DNA from: Omphiscola glabra
Lineage: Eukaryota; Mollusca; Gastropoda; Lymnaeidae
NCBI GenBank assembly: GCA_964017045.1
Contig: OZ024808.1
Span: 1,389,666-1,453,665 of the forward strand
Direction of reading: 5' to 3'
DNA: 64,000 nt
Part shown: in pieces, positions 21,938-34,900 of the stretch
How positions within the stretch are numbered: the stretch's first letter is position 1
How the letters are laid out: each line of letters opens with the position of its first letter
The notes under the pieces: generated by a model
What the model was told of the DNA's origin: nothing
The model's input: only the letters and a program-made list of their open reading frames with translations
Database searches by the model: none
Made by a program: the position numbers and the translations under genes

Positions 21938-24900
21938 ATGTCGGACAAGAAAAAAACTGTTGAAGTGGTAGTTTTTGAAAATCCTCAAAAACGAAAAAAA
22001 AACATTGCTTCGGAGCAAGTAAAGGTTTGTATTTGTATCATTACCGGTATATTCTCTTTTTGTTTACAAAAAATAAACAAAAACAGTGGCAGTTATGAAA
22101 GACAAGAACATTGTAATTAAAACACATTTCCATTTCTTTGGATCAATAAAAGAATCTAATCTTTCTTAGCATTTTTGGAAATAGCGGGTCTTAAAAAAGT
22201 ATCTTATATAGAATACACCATTTTGTACTGTAATATAAAATTATGGTTAGATATATAGAGATTGCTATATAAATTATATTTTTTGTGATTTCAATTACAT
22301 TGAACAAAGGCGAACACAGGCGATGACAACTACTTATTCTAATAAACAATTTTAACTAAGATTTCTAAGATATTCTATCAAGACTTTCGAACATGAAAAC
22401 GTGCCATTGATGTGATCATAACAGACTTTCTAGTAAACACATAGCCTCTTCTTTCAAGTGTCTACTAGACAGATAATCATGCGAGTAGATCCTTAGAGAT
22501 CTTAGGGGGAAAGTAAGTTTTGATACTTTATGACGGAAAGGCAGTCTTCCAGTTAGTTTGGATTTTACATAGGTCTGTTGTAATAGGTGCGATGGGTGCT
22601 CCAAAATGGTCTTAATTTGACACTTTTACAATGAAATTTTTCTAAAACTAGTCAACCAGAAATCTTTGTGTACATTCTTGTTGCTTTTTTTTAAATGTAT
22701 ACATATTAAGTGGTGTTTGGCATCTCTGGCAATCTCTCATTTAAACCAATTATTTCTCACAATCTGTTTGAGGAGCTTCTTCAAGACTGAAACTTATAAA
22801 AAAAAAACTATTTGCGATCTTCCATGGAGCAGTCCGGGCCTTCTGGTCATGTGATTTTTTCATTTGAAGGATGTTGATATTTGCATCTCTGAAGACCAGG
22901 GATGAAAGTCTTAGTTTTAACTGTAAAGTTTAATGTTTCAATCAAAAGTAATTTTGCTACATTTTCTAAATGCCGCCTCCTCAAATTCTATGATTTCTTC
23001 TCATGTCTTTTGTTGCTTTAACTTCACTTTAAGACTTAATGTACAGACAGTACTTTTAACTGATTTTGTGTGATCTGGTGAAGAATTACTCTGTGCAGGG
23101 ATGGGAGTGGAGTGGGGGGTGATTCTGGGTGGGGATGACGCCACTGGTTCTCACACCAGCAGAAAGGCATAAGGCTATTTTTCTTTGGTATGTGGCAGTA
23201 TAGAATATTTTAATATTTTATTCTTGATACCAAAATTATCAAATGTTTAAAATAAATATGAAATTTCCAATATTGTATAAAAAGACTTATATTATTTTTA
23301 GAGCTTATTACAGAAGAATGCTAAGTAGAAGAAACTTGAACTATCTTTTAATTTCTTATTTAAAGATCTACACTGAAGATGTCACTGAATTGCATAACAA
23401 ACATTTCAATATAAGATAGGAATAATTTTTTTTTAATATATGCCAAGATAGTGGCATGTTTTAATTTTAATAATTCATTATTTAACAAATTAGAAAATAT
23501 TTGGTTATTGGAAATATCTTGTTAGGATATCACACATCAATACTTGCATTTTACTACATGTATACATGTTGAAACTGTGTGACAGGATGATAACAAATCA
23601 ACATCACAGCCTCCAGGATTCAACCAAAAACAGGCCAAGTATGACATAAGGAAATTGGGAATTTATGGAATGGACAAAAAGAACAAGGATAAGGCAATGG
23701 TGGATCTTTTAGTGGAACTCGGTGCAAAGGTTGGATAAGGCATTAACTTATTTGCTGAAAGCTTTTTTTTTTTATGATATCCATTTGTAATCCCTATTGA
23801 TAATTTTTTTTATACTACTATCATTACTATTCTTGTTAATGTTAACATCCTTAATTTACATTTTAATATCACCCCATTAACTGTAATAACTAATGTTATC
23901 ACCCAATACATTTGTTTATATTTTTAATGAATTGAATAATGTTACCATCCCTATTGCACTCGGTATATCATCCTTTACTTTTTGTGATATACTTCGTTTA
24001 CTTTGAATATAATTACTAATTTGTTATATGTTTCAATGTAGCCGCCAAAGAATCGTTGCTATCACATTACAGAGTACCAGAAAATGATGAAGGTGAAGAA
24101 ACAGGAAGAAGAGGCAATGGCAGAACTGGAGAGGAAGGCTGGTATTAAGAAAAAACAAGTGAAAGCTAACAGGTAAGCCAGGCGCTGACACTCAAATTTT
24201 AGTTAACATGTGTCAACATTTAATATCTTTGATATGTATTTTCTGGGTCTGGTAAAACAATTACAAAATACTAGAACAAACTAAGTTTATATGAAAATAA
24301 TTTTTAAAGATTCTAAATTCTATTCCATGTGGCTTAAAAAAAATTTAAGTTGAGTTACCCATGAAAAAAAGGAGATTATTTTTTTTACTATATTAGCAAT
24401 ATTTATTCTCAAGGTTTACAATATGAACCAATCAATTCTAATTCTTTTTAATATTATCACCCAACAATTTTTGACAATATTTCAAAAATATATTATTTAA
24501 AAAAATATATTCTTAAATCAATAATTAACCACCTCACAATACCAAAGGTCAACAAGTGAAATTCCTTTCCATACAGCATTGTAGTAATGAGACTACAATG
24601 TGTTAATGGGAAATAAAATCAGGCGCCTATACTTAATGCAGGTGTGGGTAATTGGCAGACGGCCATGTTTAATATTGTGGCTCACCAGATGTATCGTAAA
24701 TGAACTATTTCTTAATTCAATTAGAGATTAATTTCATTTTAGGCTATAATGCACATTTGAAATATATATACATCTTTTTTGTGTGACTGTACATGCCATT
24801 TGGGTGCACCAATCCCTTTTTGGACCGATTTAAAAACATAAGTGCATCCCTGGATTTTGAATTTATTAACTAAAAATTATGGGAAGGGTCTCAGCTTCCT

Positions 24901-25594
24901 CCAAATCCCCACCCTACTTTTGCTCAGGTGATGTCAGCGGACATACTCAGTTTACTTTTCGCCACCACTGTACAAAATTCCCAGCGTGCGCCCCCCCCCC
25001 CCCCCCCCCCCCCCCCCCGAAGTCACAAATCTTAATGAGAACTAATAAGTCCCTGATATGGCTAAGAGAAATCACTGAATGGTTGTTTTTTTGTTGTTTT
25101 TTTACTAGTGAAATAACTTAATATAAATGTCTTGTGTTCAAATTGTTTTATTTATATGCTGAAAATGTTCAATCAAAAACATTTCCATTTGTTTGGATCA
25201 ATAAAAGAATCTTATCTTATTTTTGTATATAAGAGTGGCAAATGATGGGCACATTCTTATTTGCAATCATGCACTGTATATAAATATATAAACGTCAGTC
25301 ATCTACTTGAGAAGCGACCTTTTTTAGACATGCGATGCCAATAGTTATTGTATGCATTATACTGTATATTTATTTATTTACTGTTACAACACAGTATTGT
25401 TAGATTTTGAGTTGGTAAAGTACTATTCTGAGACAATAGTGTACTGTTTCGGGAGCTCCAGTGTAACCAGGTCTGATAACTCTGTTTTCATTTTATTTAG
25501 GAAAAGAAACAAGGATGACTTGTTACCTCATTTGGATGGTCAAGCCGGTTTCTACAAAGATGGAGTTCAGTTTGTGAAGAAGCTTAAAAGATGA
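21938..25594 (+). CDS. C1orf131: DUF4602 protein, C1orf131-like, 4 exons, 151 aa
   Basis: The exons are 21938-22024, 23586-23729, 24042-24172 and 25501-25594 (stop TGA), with phases 0, 0, 2 and canonical GT/AG sites. The protein is small, very basic and has no membrane segment. It has a basic N-terminus (MSDKKKTVEVVVFENPQKRK). The DUF4602 core has a G-I-Y-G-M turn, the signature LGAKPPK at about residues 74-80, a Lys/Glu-rich helix (MMKVKKQEEEAMAELERKAG) and a GQAGFYKDGVQF tail. Human C1orf131 shares the LGAKPPK signature and a G-x-V-G-K/F-K-x-G tail. It is a component of the nucleolar small-subunit processome, so a role in ribosome assembly is likely by homology. The human protein is longer at the N-terminus. 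An AATAAA follows the stop by 16 bases. Confidence 0.85.
22120..22165 (+). mobile_element. Retroposon 3' end, copy 1
   Basis: CATTTCCATTTCTTTGGATC followed by AATAAAAGAATCTAATCTT. A near-identical copy lies at 25176-25222 in the same gene. A shared 3' end with an ATCTTATCT-like tail is typical of LINE or SINE insertions. It lies in intron 1. Confidence 0.55.
24991..25018 (+). repeat. Poly(C) tract, 28 bp
   Basis: The longest C homopolymer in the window, in intron 3 of the DUF4602 gene. Confidence 0.95.
25176..25222 (+). mobile_element. Retroposon 3' end, copy 2
   Basis: CATTTCCATTTGTTTGGATC followed by AATAAAAGAATCTTATCTT; the partner of 22120-22165. It lies in intron 3. Confidence 0.55.
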
Positions 25595-25610
25595 CCAGTT
25601 GGTGGGAAGG

Positions 25611-25616
25611 AATAAA
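25611..25616 (+). terminator. Polyadenylation signal AATAAA for the DUF4602 gene
   Basis: AATAAA lies 16 bases after the TGA stop and is followed by a T-rich downstream element at 25621-25631. Confidence 0.6.
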
Positions 25617-25834
25617 CTTAGTTTTTTTTTGTTGTCACACATGACTTTAATACATGCTTTAAAATGTTATTTAAAAACCATGTACATTTTTGTCTTATAT
25701 CAATTGTCTTAGCCAAAGCTGATGTGCATTATTTTGTAACTTCATCCAAATTCAATATTGATATCATAAAGATTGTGTCATACAATATCTGCATTGATGT
25801 AAGCTGGTCCTTCACTATGTTCCTGCATCTGTCA

Positions 25835-25882
25835 AAATGTCCAGCGTCTGTCAAAATGTCCTGCGTCTGTCAAAATGTCCTG
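25835..25882. repeat. 19-bp repeat, about 3 copies
   Basis: The unit TGTCAAAATGTCCTGCGTC is repeated. Confidence 0.8.
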
Positions 25883-26509
25883 CAAATATTTTGTCCCACA
25901 TCAACATTTAAAAAAAAACAACTACTATGTGATAGTATATGTTGTCCCAGTGCTGGATACTATTGACTTTGAGACAGCACCTAAAAATTAGTTTATTTAT
26001 AGATAATTATTGGGATCCAAGTTCAGACATAGGCGTGGACATTTCTGCAGATAAATGAAAAGGATTTTGTCCTGATCATAAAAAGTTAGGGACACAGTTT
26101 AATCAACAGGTGTATGGTGAAGGGACATAACTGCTGGTGCCACAAAATTTATATTTCTTAACAGATTTCAAAATTTGTTTGGGCATGGAAATCTTTTCCA
26201 TTAAAGTTTTTTTTTTTTAAATTTAGAATTCTACTAGTTATGTTTTTTTTATTATTTCCAAAACAAGCCGATGTTTTTAGAGCTTTTAGATTACAGTCTC
26301 CTGTGACGATGGGTTGGAATTAGGATTTTAATCTGAATGACATGTTTGAGATGATTGTGTACCTGCCATGGGCTGTGTCATCTGAATTCATAAAGTCTTC
26401 TTTTATTTTAAAGGATGGCTTGATGGATGTGACGATGTCTGAATATGCTGTAGTAGGGATTGTTGAAATAATAACTGATGGCAGACTTTGAGTATACACC
26501 TAATATGAG

Positions 26510-26705
26510 TATTTGATGGCATTCTGAGAGGACGGTGGGTGGATGGTTGATGGCATTCTGAGAGGATGATGGGGTATGGTTGATGGCATTCTGAGAGGAT
26601 GATAGGAGGATGGTTGATGGCATTCTGAGGGGAGGATGGTTGATGGCATTCTGAGAGGATGATGGGAGGATGGTTGATGGCATTCTGAGAGGATTATGGG
26701 GGGAT
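26510..26705. repeat. About 33-bp minisatellite, 6 copies
   Basis: The unit GGATGGTTGATGGCATTCTG followed by AGAGGATGATGGG, with length variants. Confidence 0.9.
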
Positions 26706-26886
26706 GGCAACCTTTTATGTTTGTTAATATAATAGTTTTAACAACATATTTCAGTATAATTTGATCTTTTTAGTGAATTAATTTTATACTTATTATTTCA
26801 TGTATCAAAATGTGAAAAAAAAAATAACAAAAATATTTCTGTTTAAAATAAGTGATTTTTAAAAATATTTTCTCACTGGGTGCCAT

Positions 26887-27056
26887 TGAAAGTGGTCTTA
26901 TTTAGTACACATGGAGTCATTCAACAAGTCATCTGTCTCACCAGTGAAAGTGGTCTTATTTAGTAAACATGAAGTCATTCAACAAGTCATCTGTCTCACC
27001 AGTGAGAGTGGTCTTATTTAGTAAACATGGAGTCATTCAACAAGTCATCTGTCTCA
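26887..27056. repeat. 58-bp tandem repeat, 3 copies
   Basis: The unit contains GAAAGTGGTCTTATTTAGTA and CAACAAGTCATCTGTCTCAC. Confidence 0.9.
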
Positions 27057-27317
27057 ATGATTCAGTGTTTAAGCCTGGCTTTATTTCATTATCACGAGAA
27101 TGGACTATTTGAAGCAAGATTTATGGACTCTTGTAGTATAATATACTAAAACAGTCACACAAGATTCTTCCAAGAACAAGACAAAAATGAAAGAATCATA
27201 GCCTTAAATACAATACTATATTCTTGTATGTTTCAAGCTTCCACATATCTTGTTCCAAGTACAACCTTCACAAAAATTTGATCAAAGTTTTTACAATAAA
27301 ATCATTCATTAACATTT

Positions 27318-27413
27318 ATTATAGAATATATGAAGTAAGTGTATAGTGCTTAAGGACTTGTTGAGTTATTATAGAATATATGAAGTAAGTGTGTAGTGCT
27401 GAAGGACTGGTTG
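27318..27413. repeat. About 50-bp direct repeat, 2 copies
   Basis: TTATTATAGAATATATGAAG repeats with its 3' context (TAAGTGT(A/G)TAGTGCT). Confidence 0.88.
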
Positions 27414-27941
27414 AGTGTTGAGTTAGGGAAAGAAAAATAGTTTGTCATGTTTGCCTGTACATGGCTGGGACACAGACTAAGTTCAAGAAATTTCCACGCA
27501 TCCTGAAAATGGGTCAAATTCTCAAAAGTCCTGTTTCATTCTATGTTTTATCCCCTTGACCAGAAGGCGGTCAATCAATCTCAATCATCTTTAGAGAATC
27601 TCTTTTTTATACTCTCCTGGAGCTCGTCATTGCTATTGTATTGGGCCATATAATTATTTAGATAAAAAAAAAGAAATCAGTCATGGAAACCAAAATTAAT
27701 GTTGAGATGGGAAGTATTTGGCAACATAAATACAAAATGTCTATAACATGTTTGCAGTAATTTTACGCTACAGCAGCCAAAGAACATTTGTGTGGAGTTT
27801 AAAATCTCAGAGTGACATCATTAGAAACAATTTAATTAATGCTTTATTTTATTTGTATTTCGACAATTCAATTCTTCTTGTTAAGTTTAGTCAGGTGAAG
27901 TAAAATATCACAGTGAAATCAGCAGTTTTGTCCTGATAGAA

Positions 27942-28138
27942 CAGTGGTTCTCAACCTTTATAATGCTGCGACTCTTTATTACAGTTCCTCATGTTGCGGC
28001 GAACCCCAGCCACAAAATTATTTTCGTTGATACTTTATAACTGTGGAGTATATGTGTTTTCAGATGGTCGTACGCGACCCCTGTGGTAGGGTCGTGCGAC
28101 CCCCGAAGGGGTCACGACCCACAGGTTGAGAACCGCTG
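27942..28138. mobile_element. Non-autonomous hAT element, SPIN/URR1-like, 197 bp
   Basis: The terminal inverted repeats are CAGTGGTTCTCAACCTTT at the left and, inward from the right, CAGCGGTTCTCAACCTGTGG. The flanks TGATAGAA (27934-27941) and TGTTAGAA (28139-28146) form an 8-bp target duplication with one mismatch and a central TA. The interior (GGAACTG, CAACATGAGGAACTG, GGGTCGCGTACGACC, CGAAAATAATTTTGTGG on the minus strand) closely resembles short hAT families I recall from vertebrate genomes (SPIN, URR1). It has no coding capacity. Confidence 0.92.
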
Positions 28139-28146
28139 TGTTAGAA

Positions 28147-28972
28147 GAAGCAAAGGTAAAATTAAAGTGAAGCTTGATTCTGATGTCGGACAAATTGCAA
28201 CATCAATGATAAACTGATTGTAACCGGGAAGCGGTGTTCTCATTTATATGAAGTACATAATGTATTGTAACAAAGTTAATAGGAAGCAAACACAGAAAAT
28301 ATAATAGTTAAAGGTAGCTCTCCTCAGCTGAAAATAATTTTTCACCAACTATACGTAACCTCTGATTATAATGATGACAATTTTATTGTAAAAACATAAA
28401 TTTATCATGTTTCAAATGAAACACATTCTTATGTTATAATGGTAAAGCATAGAAAAATATTAACACTCTGAATTTAAAACACAGACCTTGAGACTAAGCC
28501 ATCCTACATAAATATATAACAAAAATTAAGCTAAATTTAATGATATTTTTCAATTTGATGAGAATGCTTTTTAAGGCTATTTATAGAATTATTTTTATAG
28601 TTCAAACATTTAGCAATTAGTAACTTGACATGCAATTTTTTAAATTATTAATGGTCCACTTCTATGGTCACTTAAACTTAAATAGACCAGTGGGCTTTAA
28701 AGTCATAGTTTTTTAACACTGACCTGGTTGTAAACAATGGTTTAGTTCCATGTGCCATTCTGATGACATGAAATACTTTGTACATGGCAAATTAGAAAAT
28801 GTTAACACTTTAAAAAAGGTACGGGTAAATAGTATGAAATAACTGAGTCAGCTGATAATTGAGAAATTTAGCAACAGGTGAGGGAGTAGGAAACAGGCGA
28901 GAGTTGCTCACAACCGTATAATAATCTCCAACACAACATTACAGAAAATTTACATAAAATAAATTTATGAAT
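28147..28972. other. AT-rich flank 3' of the twelve-exon minus-strand gene
   Basis: Contains the likely 3' UTR of that gene (its stop is at 28973-28975). No repeat array or other exon was seen. Confidence 0.35.
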
Positions 28973-31900
28973 TCATATTGTGGGACTCTCTTCCACCTCA
29001 AGTAAAGGTTCCATTGAGACCGATTCTAGTGCTTTGAGATCGTTTCCTCTCCGCATGTCACTGGATTCTCTAGGCTCAGGTGAAGGTGGTGGGGGTGCTG
29101 GGGAGTCGGTGAGCATTTTCTCCTCTTTTACTTTAGACTTCCTGATCATTTCATGGTTTCCTTTAGCTTTATTTCTCTGTCCTTCGTACCTGGCATATGA
29201 AATAAAAATTTTAAAGTTATTAAAATAACTAAATAAAACTATTTTTTCATCATACAAGTTTTGAAATCTATAGGCCTTGTATTGTGTTTTTATGTTAAAA
29301 ACCCACACATATAATAATTAATTTGGCTGCTCATTTGAACTGAATTTTAAAAAAATCTAATTAAGTTAATAAAATGATTTCTGAAATAATTTTTTTACAA
29401 TTATTGTCCTTAAAAATTCATGATAAAACTATAATGATGATACATCAATTTGTAGTAATTATCATCTATTAGATTTTGTTTCTCTCATTACAAACATTTA
29501 GTTATTTGTTTCGCTTCATTGTTTGTTTTTTCCTTAAATTAATTCAATATAAAATGAGACAACAACTTGAATTCACTCTGCATAAGGTGAGTATTCAAAG
29601 AGGTTAGTGATGACGAAAAACTATGGCCAGATGCATTTAATGTTTACATATCCACGTAAATGCATGACAAGTTTCCTATTTGCAGTTTCAATTTGGGATT
29701 GAAACATAAAAATCACATCACTCTAGGGCAGTGCCTTTGTGGAGTATACAGAGGCTCAGCATTTTGAGGCTGGTAGGTTTGTGAAAAAATGCACTCTTAA
29801 AAAGAAATTTTCATTTAATGCTGCACATGAAAGGGTAAAAACCTAATTTTTTTAAAAATAGTAATAGTTATATTAATTTTTTTTTAGGTAAACATTTCCT
29901 AAATTGAACTTTAATTTATTATCTTAAAAAACCCAGAGCATTCTAAATTTGCAGATTTAAAAGTTTACTTTGAGTTATGGCCAGTTTCAGAAACTGGTGG
30001 CTTTGTAGCTTCCTCAAAAGATGATTCTGTAACTAGTGGCCACTGGTCAGGTGAAGGACAAGACTCTACAGGAAGTAAAAAGAAATTGGTGAGTGTTTCA
30101 TTGCCTGAAAATTGTATGGTACTACTAATAATAGTGTTGCATTGCCTGTTAATTGTATGGTACTAATAATAATAGTGTTTTATTGCCTGATAATTGTATG
30201 GTAGACTTACTAAATAAAAATAATGAGTGCAATTTTAAGGTTCACAATTCATAGTACTAGTTTCATCATAGTTGAGATATTCAGCAGTATTCTTCAACTA
30301 TTGGGATATGCCCTAAATAACGTTATAACACCACAACACCCCACCAAAACAACACTAACACCCCCACCCAACTTATATTGAACTAAACTTTTTTAACATT
30401 TTCAAATCTACTGCCATACTTATACAATTTATATATTTATAAGTTTATATAATTATATTTATATGTAAAAATGTGTTGGAATAGTTTTCAGATAATGTAA
30501 TTGATAAAAATATTAGAATCACTAAACAAACTAATTTTAAAACAAATATTCAAACACACCTTCTGCTGTAAATAACTCTTGATTTTCTGTATTCTGACTT
30601 CTGTCCCTTAGTTGAGCTAACATCACATTCTCATTTGACCTGTCTACAAAACAATTTAAAACATTAAGAAAATCAATTAGTCTGTTGTGGCATCTCTTGA
30701 AGAAAGAAATTTGCACTTGAAGAAAAATTTTTGTTACCAGTAATTAGACATACCCAGATCTTACTTAAAAACAAAATTTAAAATGTTTGTTGAAAATTAA
30801 ATCTGCAGAAAGTTGAAAGCTTTTTAAATTTTTTCATTCTTCCATTTTTAATGAGGATTAAAAAAAATTAATCCTGGATAAAATAATTTTGTAACATTAA
30901 ATTGTAATTAATTCTTTTGAAGTACTTTTATCTGTTCTCAGTGCTTTTTGCACTAAGGTCACATCAGGGCACATTGGATCATTGAAAGTCACAGAGTTAC
31001 TGTCTCATAATATTACATAGCAAAATACAATTAAATCTGGTGACTGATTTATAGACAAAACGTACAGTTCATTAAACTCAAGAATTCACAAAATGTTTTG
31101 TTTCTTATTTTACTTATCATCATTCAGATCCAGTAGCCGCATTTTAAAAAAATAAATATATTTATAGATCACCTCTATTCACAACCCACAGTAGTGCCCA
31201 GTTTGGAAATGTTCTTCTAAGTCAAAGTTTGGAAATTTAAAAAAAAGCAAGCATAAACATAAAATATATTACACATAGTATAGAGTTGATAATCCAAACT
31301 AGTTTGAACTAGGGAATTTTGAAAGGTTGCGTTAAAGTAGTTAGTGCATAGAATAGGTTATATCCTTACCTTACTCACATATGTTGCTTTATTGTAATAT
31401 AAGGGGACTGCGTTCAAGTTGTGTGAAGTGAAAAATAGTGGAATAAGATATGTTCTTTGATAAAAGGACAACATAATTAAAAGAACGTTTCAGCTAAATG
31501 CCATCTCAGCAGACAATGTAAAACTAGAAAATCAAATTATTTGAAATTGAAAAACTTAATTGTTCCCACAATGCAGCTTTCTCATGATGATTCTTTAAGA
31601 CTATTGTTTTTGGCAATTACATTGTGAGGGTGGGGAGGCCTGGCAGTGGCAGGTAAGAATACACTTTGTTCCACCTTCATTTTGATTAGCAGCTTGATGT
31701 CAAAAACCAGTAAGGACTAGAATTTTTATCTGTTAAAATAGGTCATTTCTAAAAATAGTTGAATAGTGCTTAAAATAATGCCCAGTGTTGCTTTGTCTCT
31801 GCATGTTTGTCTCTGCAGGTTTGTACCTGCAGGGTTGTTTCTGCATGTACAGTCTGGTCATTGTATGTACAGTCTGGTCATTGCATGTACAGTCTGGTCA

Positions 31901-34900
31901 TTGCATGTACAGTCTGATCATTGCATGTACAGTCTGGTCATTGCATGTACAATAGGGATCAAGATTTGACCTGGATTACGTCACAGGGGTTTGAATAGTT
32001 TTCTGAAGTTCATACGCCAACACTCTATGCCAGTGTTTCCCAAATTTTTAAGAGCGGTTGACCGTTGGGCAATTTCAAAATTGCACAAGGTACTGGTGTC
32101 AGATTTATTAATTATATTTTCTTATTTGACCAAAAATATTCATATTGTGCGGACCGGCAATGCAAGGCTTGGGGCCGGCAGCCATTCCAAGGACCGCCAT
32201 TTGGGGAAAAGCTGCTCTATGCCATGCCCATTACATAAGATGATAATGAAAAAAGTCATGGGTAGTTTGGACAACCAACATTTTGTAAAGTCTACGCTTT
32301 ACTGTAGTAGCAAACTCTTTTACATAATATTGAATAGAATTGTTTTCATTGGAAGGCCAGCAGAACTTACCATCTCTCTCTGTGAGCACCAGGACAGAAC
32401 TGTCCTCACCTACATACGCACTTGTAGGTCTGGAAGCCAACGTTTGGTCAACATCTCCCTGCTGGTCCAACTGGTGCGAGTTCAAGGCCTGAATACTTGG
32501 GTCTACATTGCTGTGGATAATCTTACTGGATGGCTGATCCATTTTGTGGGTCGTCACAGGTGGTACAGGGAGATGGATGGACAGTGATGCAGATCTTTTG
32601 GATTGACCATCAAGCTTAAAAAGTTAAAATACATGATATTTTTGAAAAAATTTACATTTCACAAATTTTAGAGCAGGGTTTATTAGCTCTTTGCAAGCAC
32701 AGCAACCCCTTTTGATTTCAAAAGATTCCCCCCCCCCCCCCCAAACCACTAGATAAAAGTGATATCCAAACTGTAGATGATAGAGGAAAGTTAAAAATAA
32801 ATCATTTTTTTTAATTTTTAGTTTTATGCCATTTCACGTAACTCAAAAAGAAAAAACAATTAAAACAAAGAAGATGGAACATATATACCTGAACATTGAG
32901 CTAATGAAACTCTTATTTTACAATTTTCTTTTTTTCTGCTTTTTTTAAAGACATTTTTGTTTTGGCATCAAAGATTATGGGGTTACTACTGCATCCTTTG
33001 GCATTGCCTCCCCACCAAATGGGGTGTGTGCACCCTTGTTTTAAATCTAAATAAACATTGCTAAGTATAAGTTTCTGATTTAAGCAAGTGAAGTCTCTCA
33101 TGGGAGGACTAATAGTACAACCACCACTTCAACCTACATCAAATAACACAATGACAACCCTTTAAAAGATTTAGAAAGAATTTAGACCAGAACCGGACAG
33201 ATCATCTTTACTCAAACTCACATCTTTTACAACAGCCTGGCTTTGTTGTGTCAGTATTGGTGACCCGTGGGCTTTCCGAGCACTTCCATATTTAGAGTTC
33301 TCTCCACTTAAAACACTTCTATTACTGGATGGTGTAGAGAAAACTGGACCTACAAAAATTAATAAAATTGTTAACACACTTTTATAGCTGGATGGTGTAG
33401 AGAGTACTGGGCCTACAAAATTGCATAGAATTTTTTATAATGATTTTAAATTATGAAAATTTTAAGGTGTCAAAAAGATTAATGATCTGCTTTAAAAGAG
33501 AAATTGCGGAAAATTTTGTTTGAAACAAATACATCAACAATAAAAATTTAAAATTACAATCAATAGACCATTAAAATTAAAAGGTTATGTTTCCGTTGAT
33601 ATTTGTTTCATTAATTAATAAAAAGTTAGTATACTCGGTTACTAACAGCTGTTTAAAAATCCTATCGGAAACTAACCAATCTAATTTCGGCAAGTTCAAG
33701 GGAGACAAATGGTGAGCATAAATATTATGGTTAATTAAAGAATGATATAAATAAAAACCATTTAAACTCACCAAGAGAAAAGTCAAAATCTTGCTTTTTG
33801 TATGTGAACGGTTTGGTAGTTTTCAAACCACTGGGAAGTTCAGGCAGACCAAGAGATATGGAAGGAATTTTGGCTAAAGGTTGAAGGGTAGGTAACTCAC
33901 CTTCAAGCATGTAAAAAAAAAAATGAAATTGTTTTTTGTTTTAAAATAAATAGATCAAATTTGTAATCATTAAAAAATTTTTTTTATCTTGTTTCATTAT
34001 TTAAAAAAAAACCAAAAAAATCTGCCACTTGAAAGGTTAAAAGTTAATAAAAATTATTTTTGCTTATTTATCTTTTTCATCATTTAAAATTAACATGGGG
34101 TTAGACAAATAAGCTGCTGTATTTAAACAAAAAATGTTTTATGATAAAAACAAAATTTAAATGAAAACCAACTGCAGATTGCACTCACCATCACTAAGAA
34201 AAATGTGATAACATTGTTTATTTTAAGAGATAATTGCAGATTAATAATTACAACTCTAAAAATAAAAACAGATTGACTTTGACTTCCAAATCACAGAGTT
34301 AATTTCATACCTATCTGTCGTGATTCTTGGTGCTTTCTTTTGTCATTCACAATAACACTGTAAGAGGAAGTCAGTTCTCTCACTCCATTAATATCCAGCT
34401 GAAACACTGGTTTGTTAAAAGGTTCAGTATCTTCTTGAATTCTTCCTTTGGAATCTTTCAAAAGTTGGACTTGTTTCTTTCGTATCAAGTTGCCAATAGC
34501 AAATACTGGATTTTGTAGTTTATTTGTGACCGAGCATTCTTTTGATATGGGATGTAGTTTATGTCTGGGTGAAGTATGGCTTAGAAAACAAAAATAAGAA
34601 AAAATTAAAGTTGTTTACAAATATTCTAGCAAAATTAAAAACTTGATAATGGTATAGTTATTTTATACATACAAGATTAATTTTCAGAAACTATTTTTTT
34701 TTGTCTTTCTTATTCTGTACAGTTTGTTCAGTATTGATATATAATGTTCTGGCAGATGTAACTTAGAGGGGAGAAAACCCTGAGTAAAAACCCTAGGCCG
34801 ATAGTGGATGCAGGCAGATCCAATTGTGGATGCAGGCAGATGCGATTGTGGATGCAGGCAGATGCGATTGTGGATGCAGACAGACTGGGATTAATATAAT

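Noticed and set aside
29969..30065. Plus-strand exon (PVSETGGFVASSKDD... with donor GTGAGT)
   Set aside because: The same segment read on the minus strand supplies the exact phase needed between exons 10 and 12 of the 12-exon gene, and has proper acceptor and donor sites.
31991..32587. 198-codon plus frame
   Set aside because: It is made of the hAT element at 32031-32214 plus the antisense of exon 9 of the minus-strand gene.
33171..33377. Separate 68-codon minus ORF starting MLTILLIFV
   Set aside because: It is exon 8 of the 12-exon gene read through its flanking intron; the hydrophobic start is intron or duplicated acceptor sequence.
34189..34193. A 5-nt minus-strand microexon (TGATG between AG and GTGAGT)
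   Set aside because: Its inclusion between exons 6 and 7 would break the reading frame, whereas direct joining keeps it.
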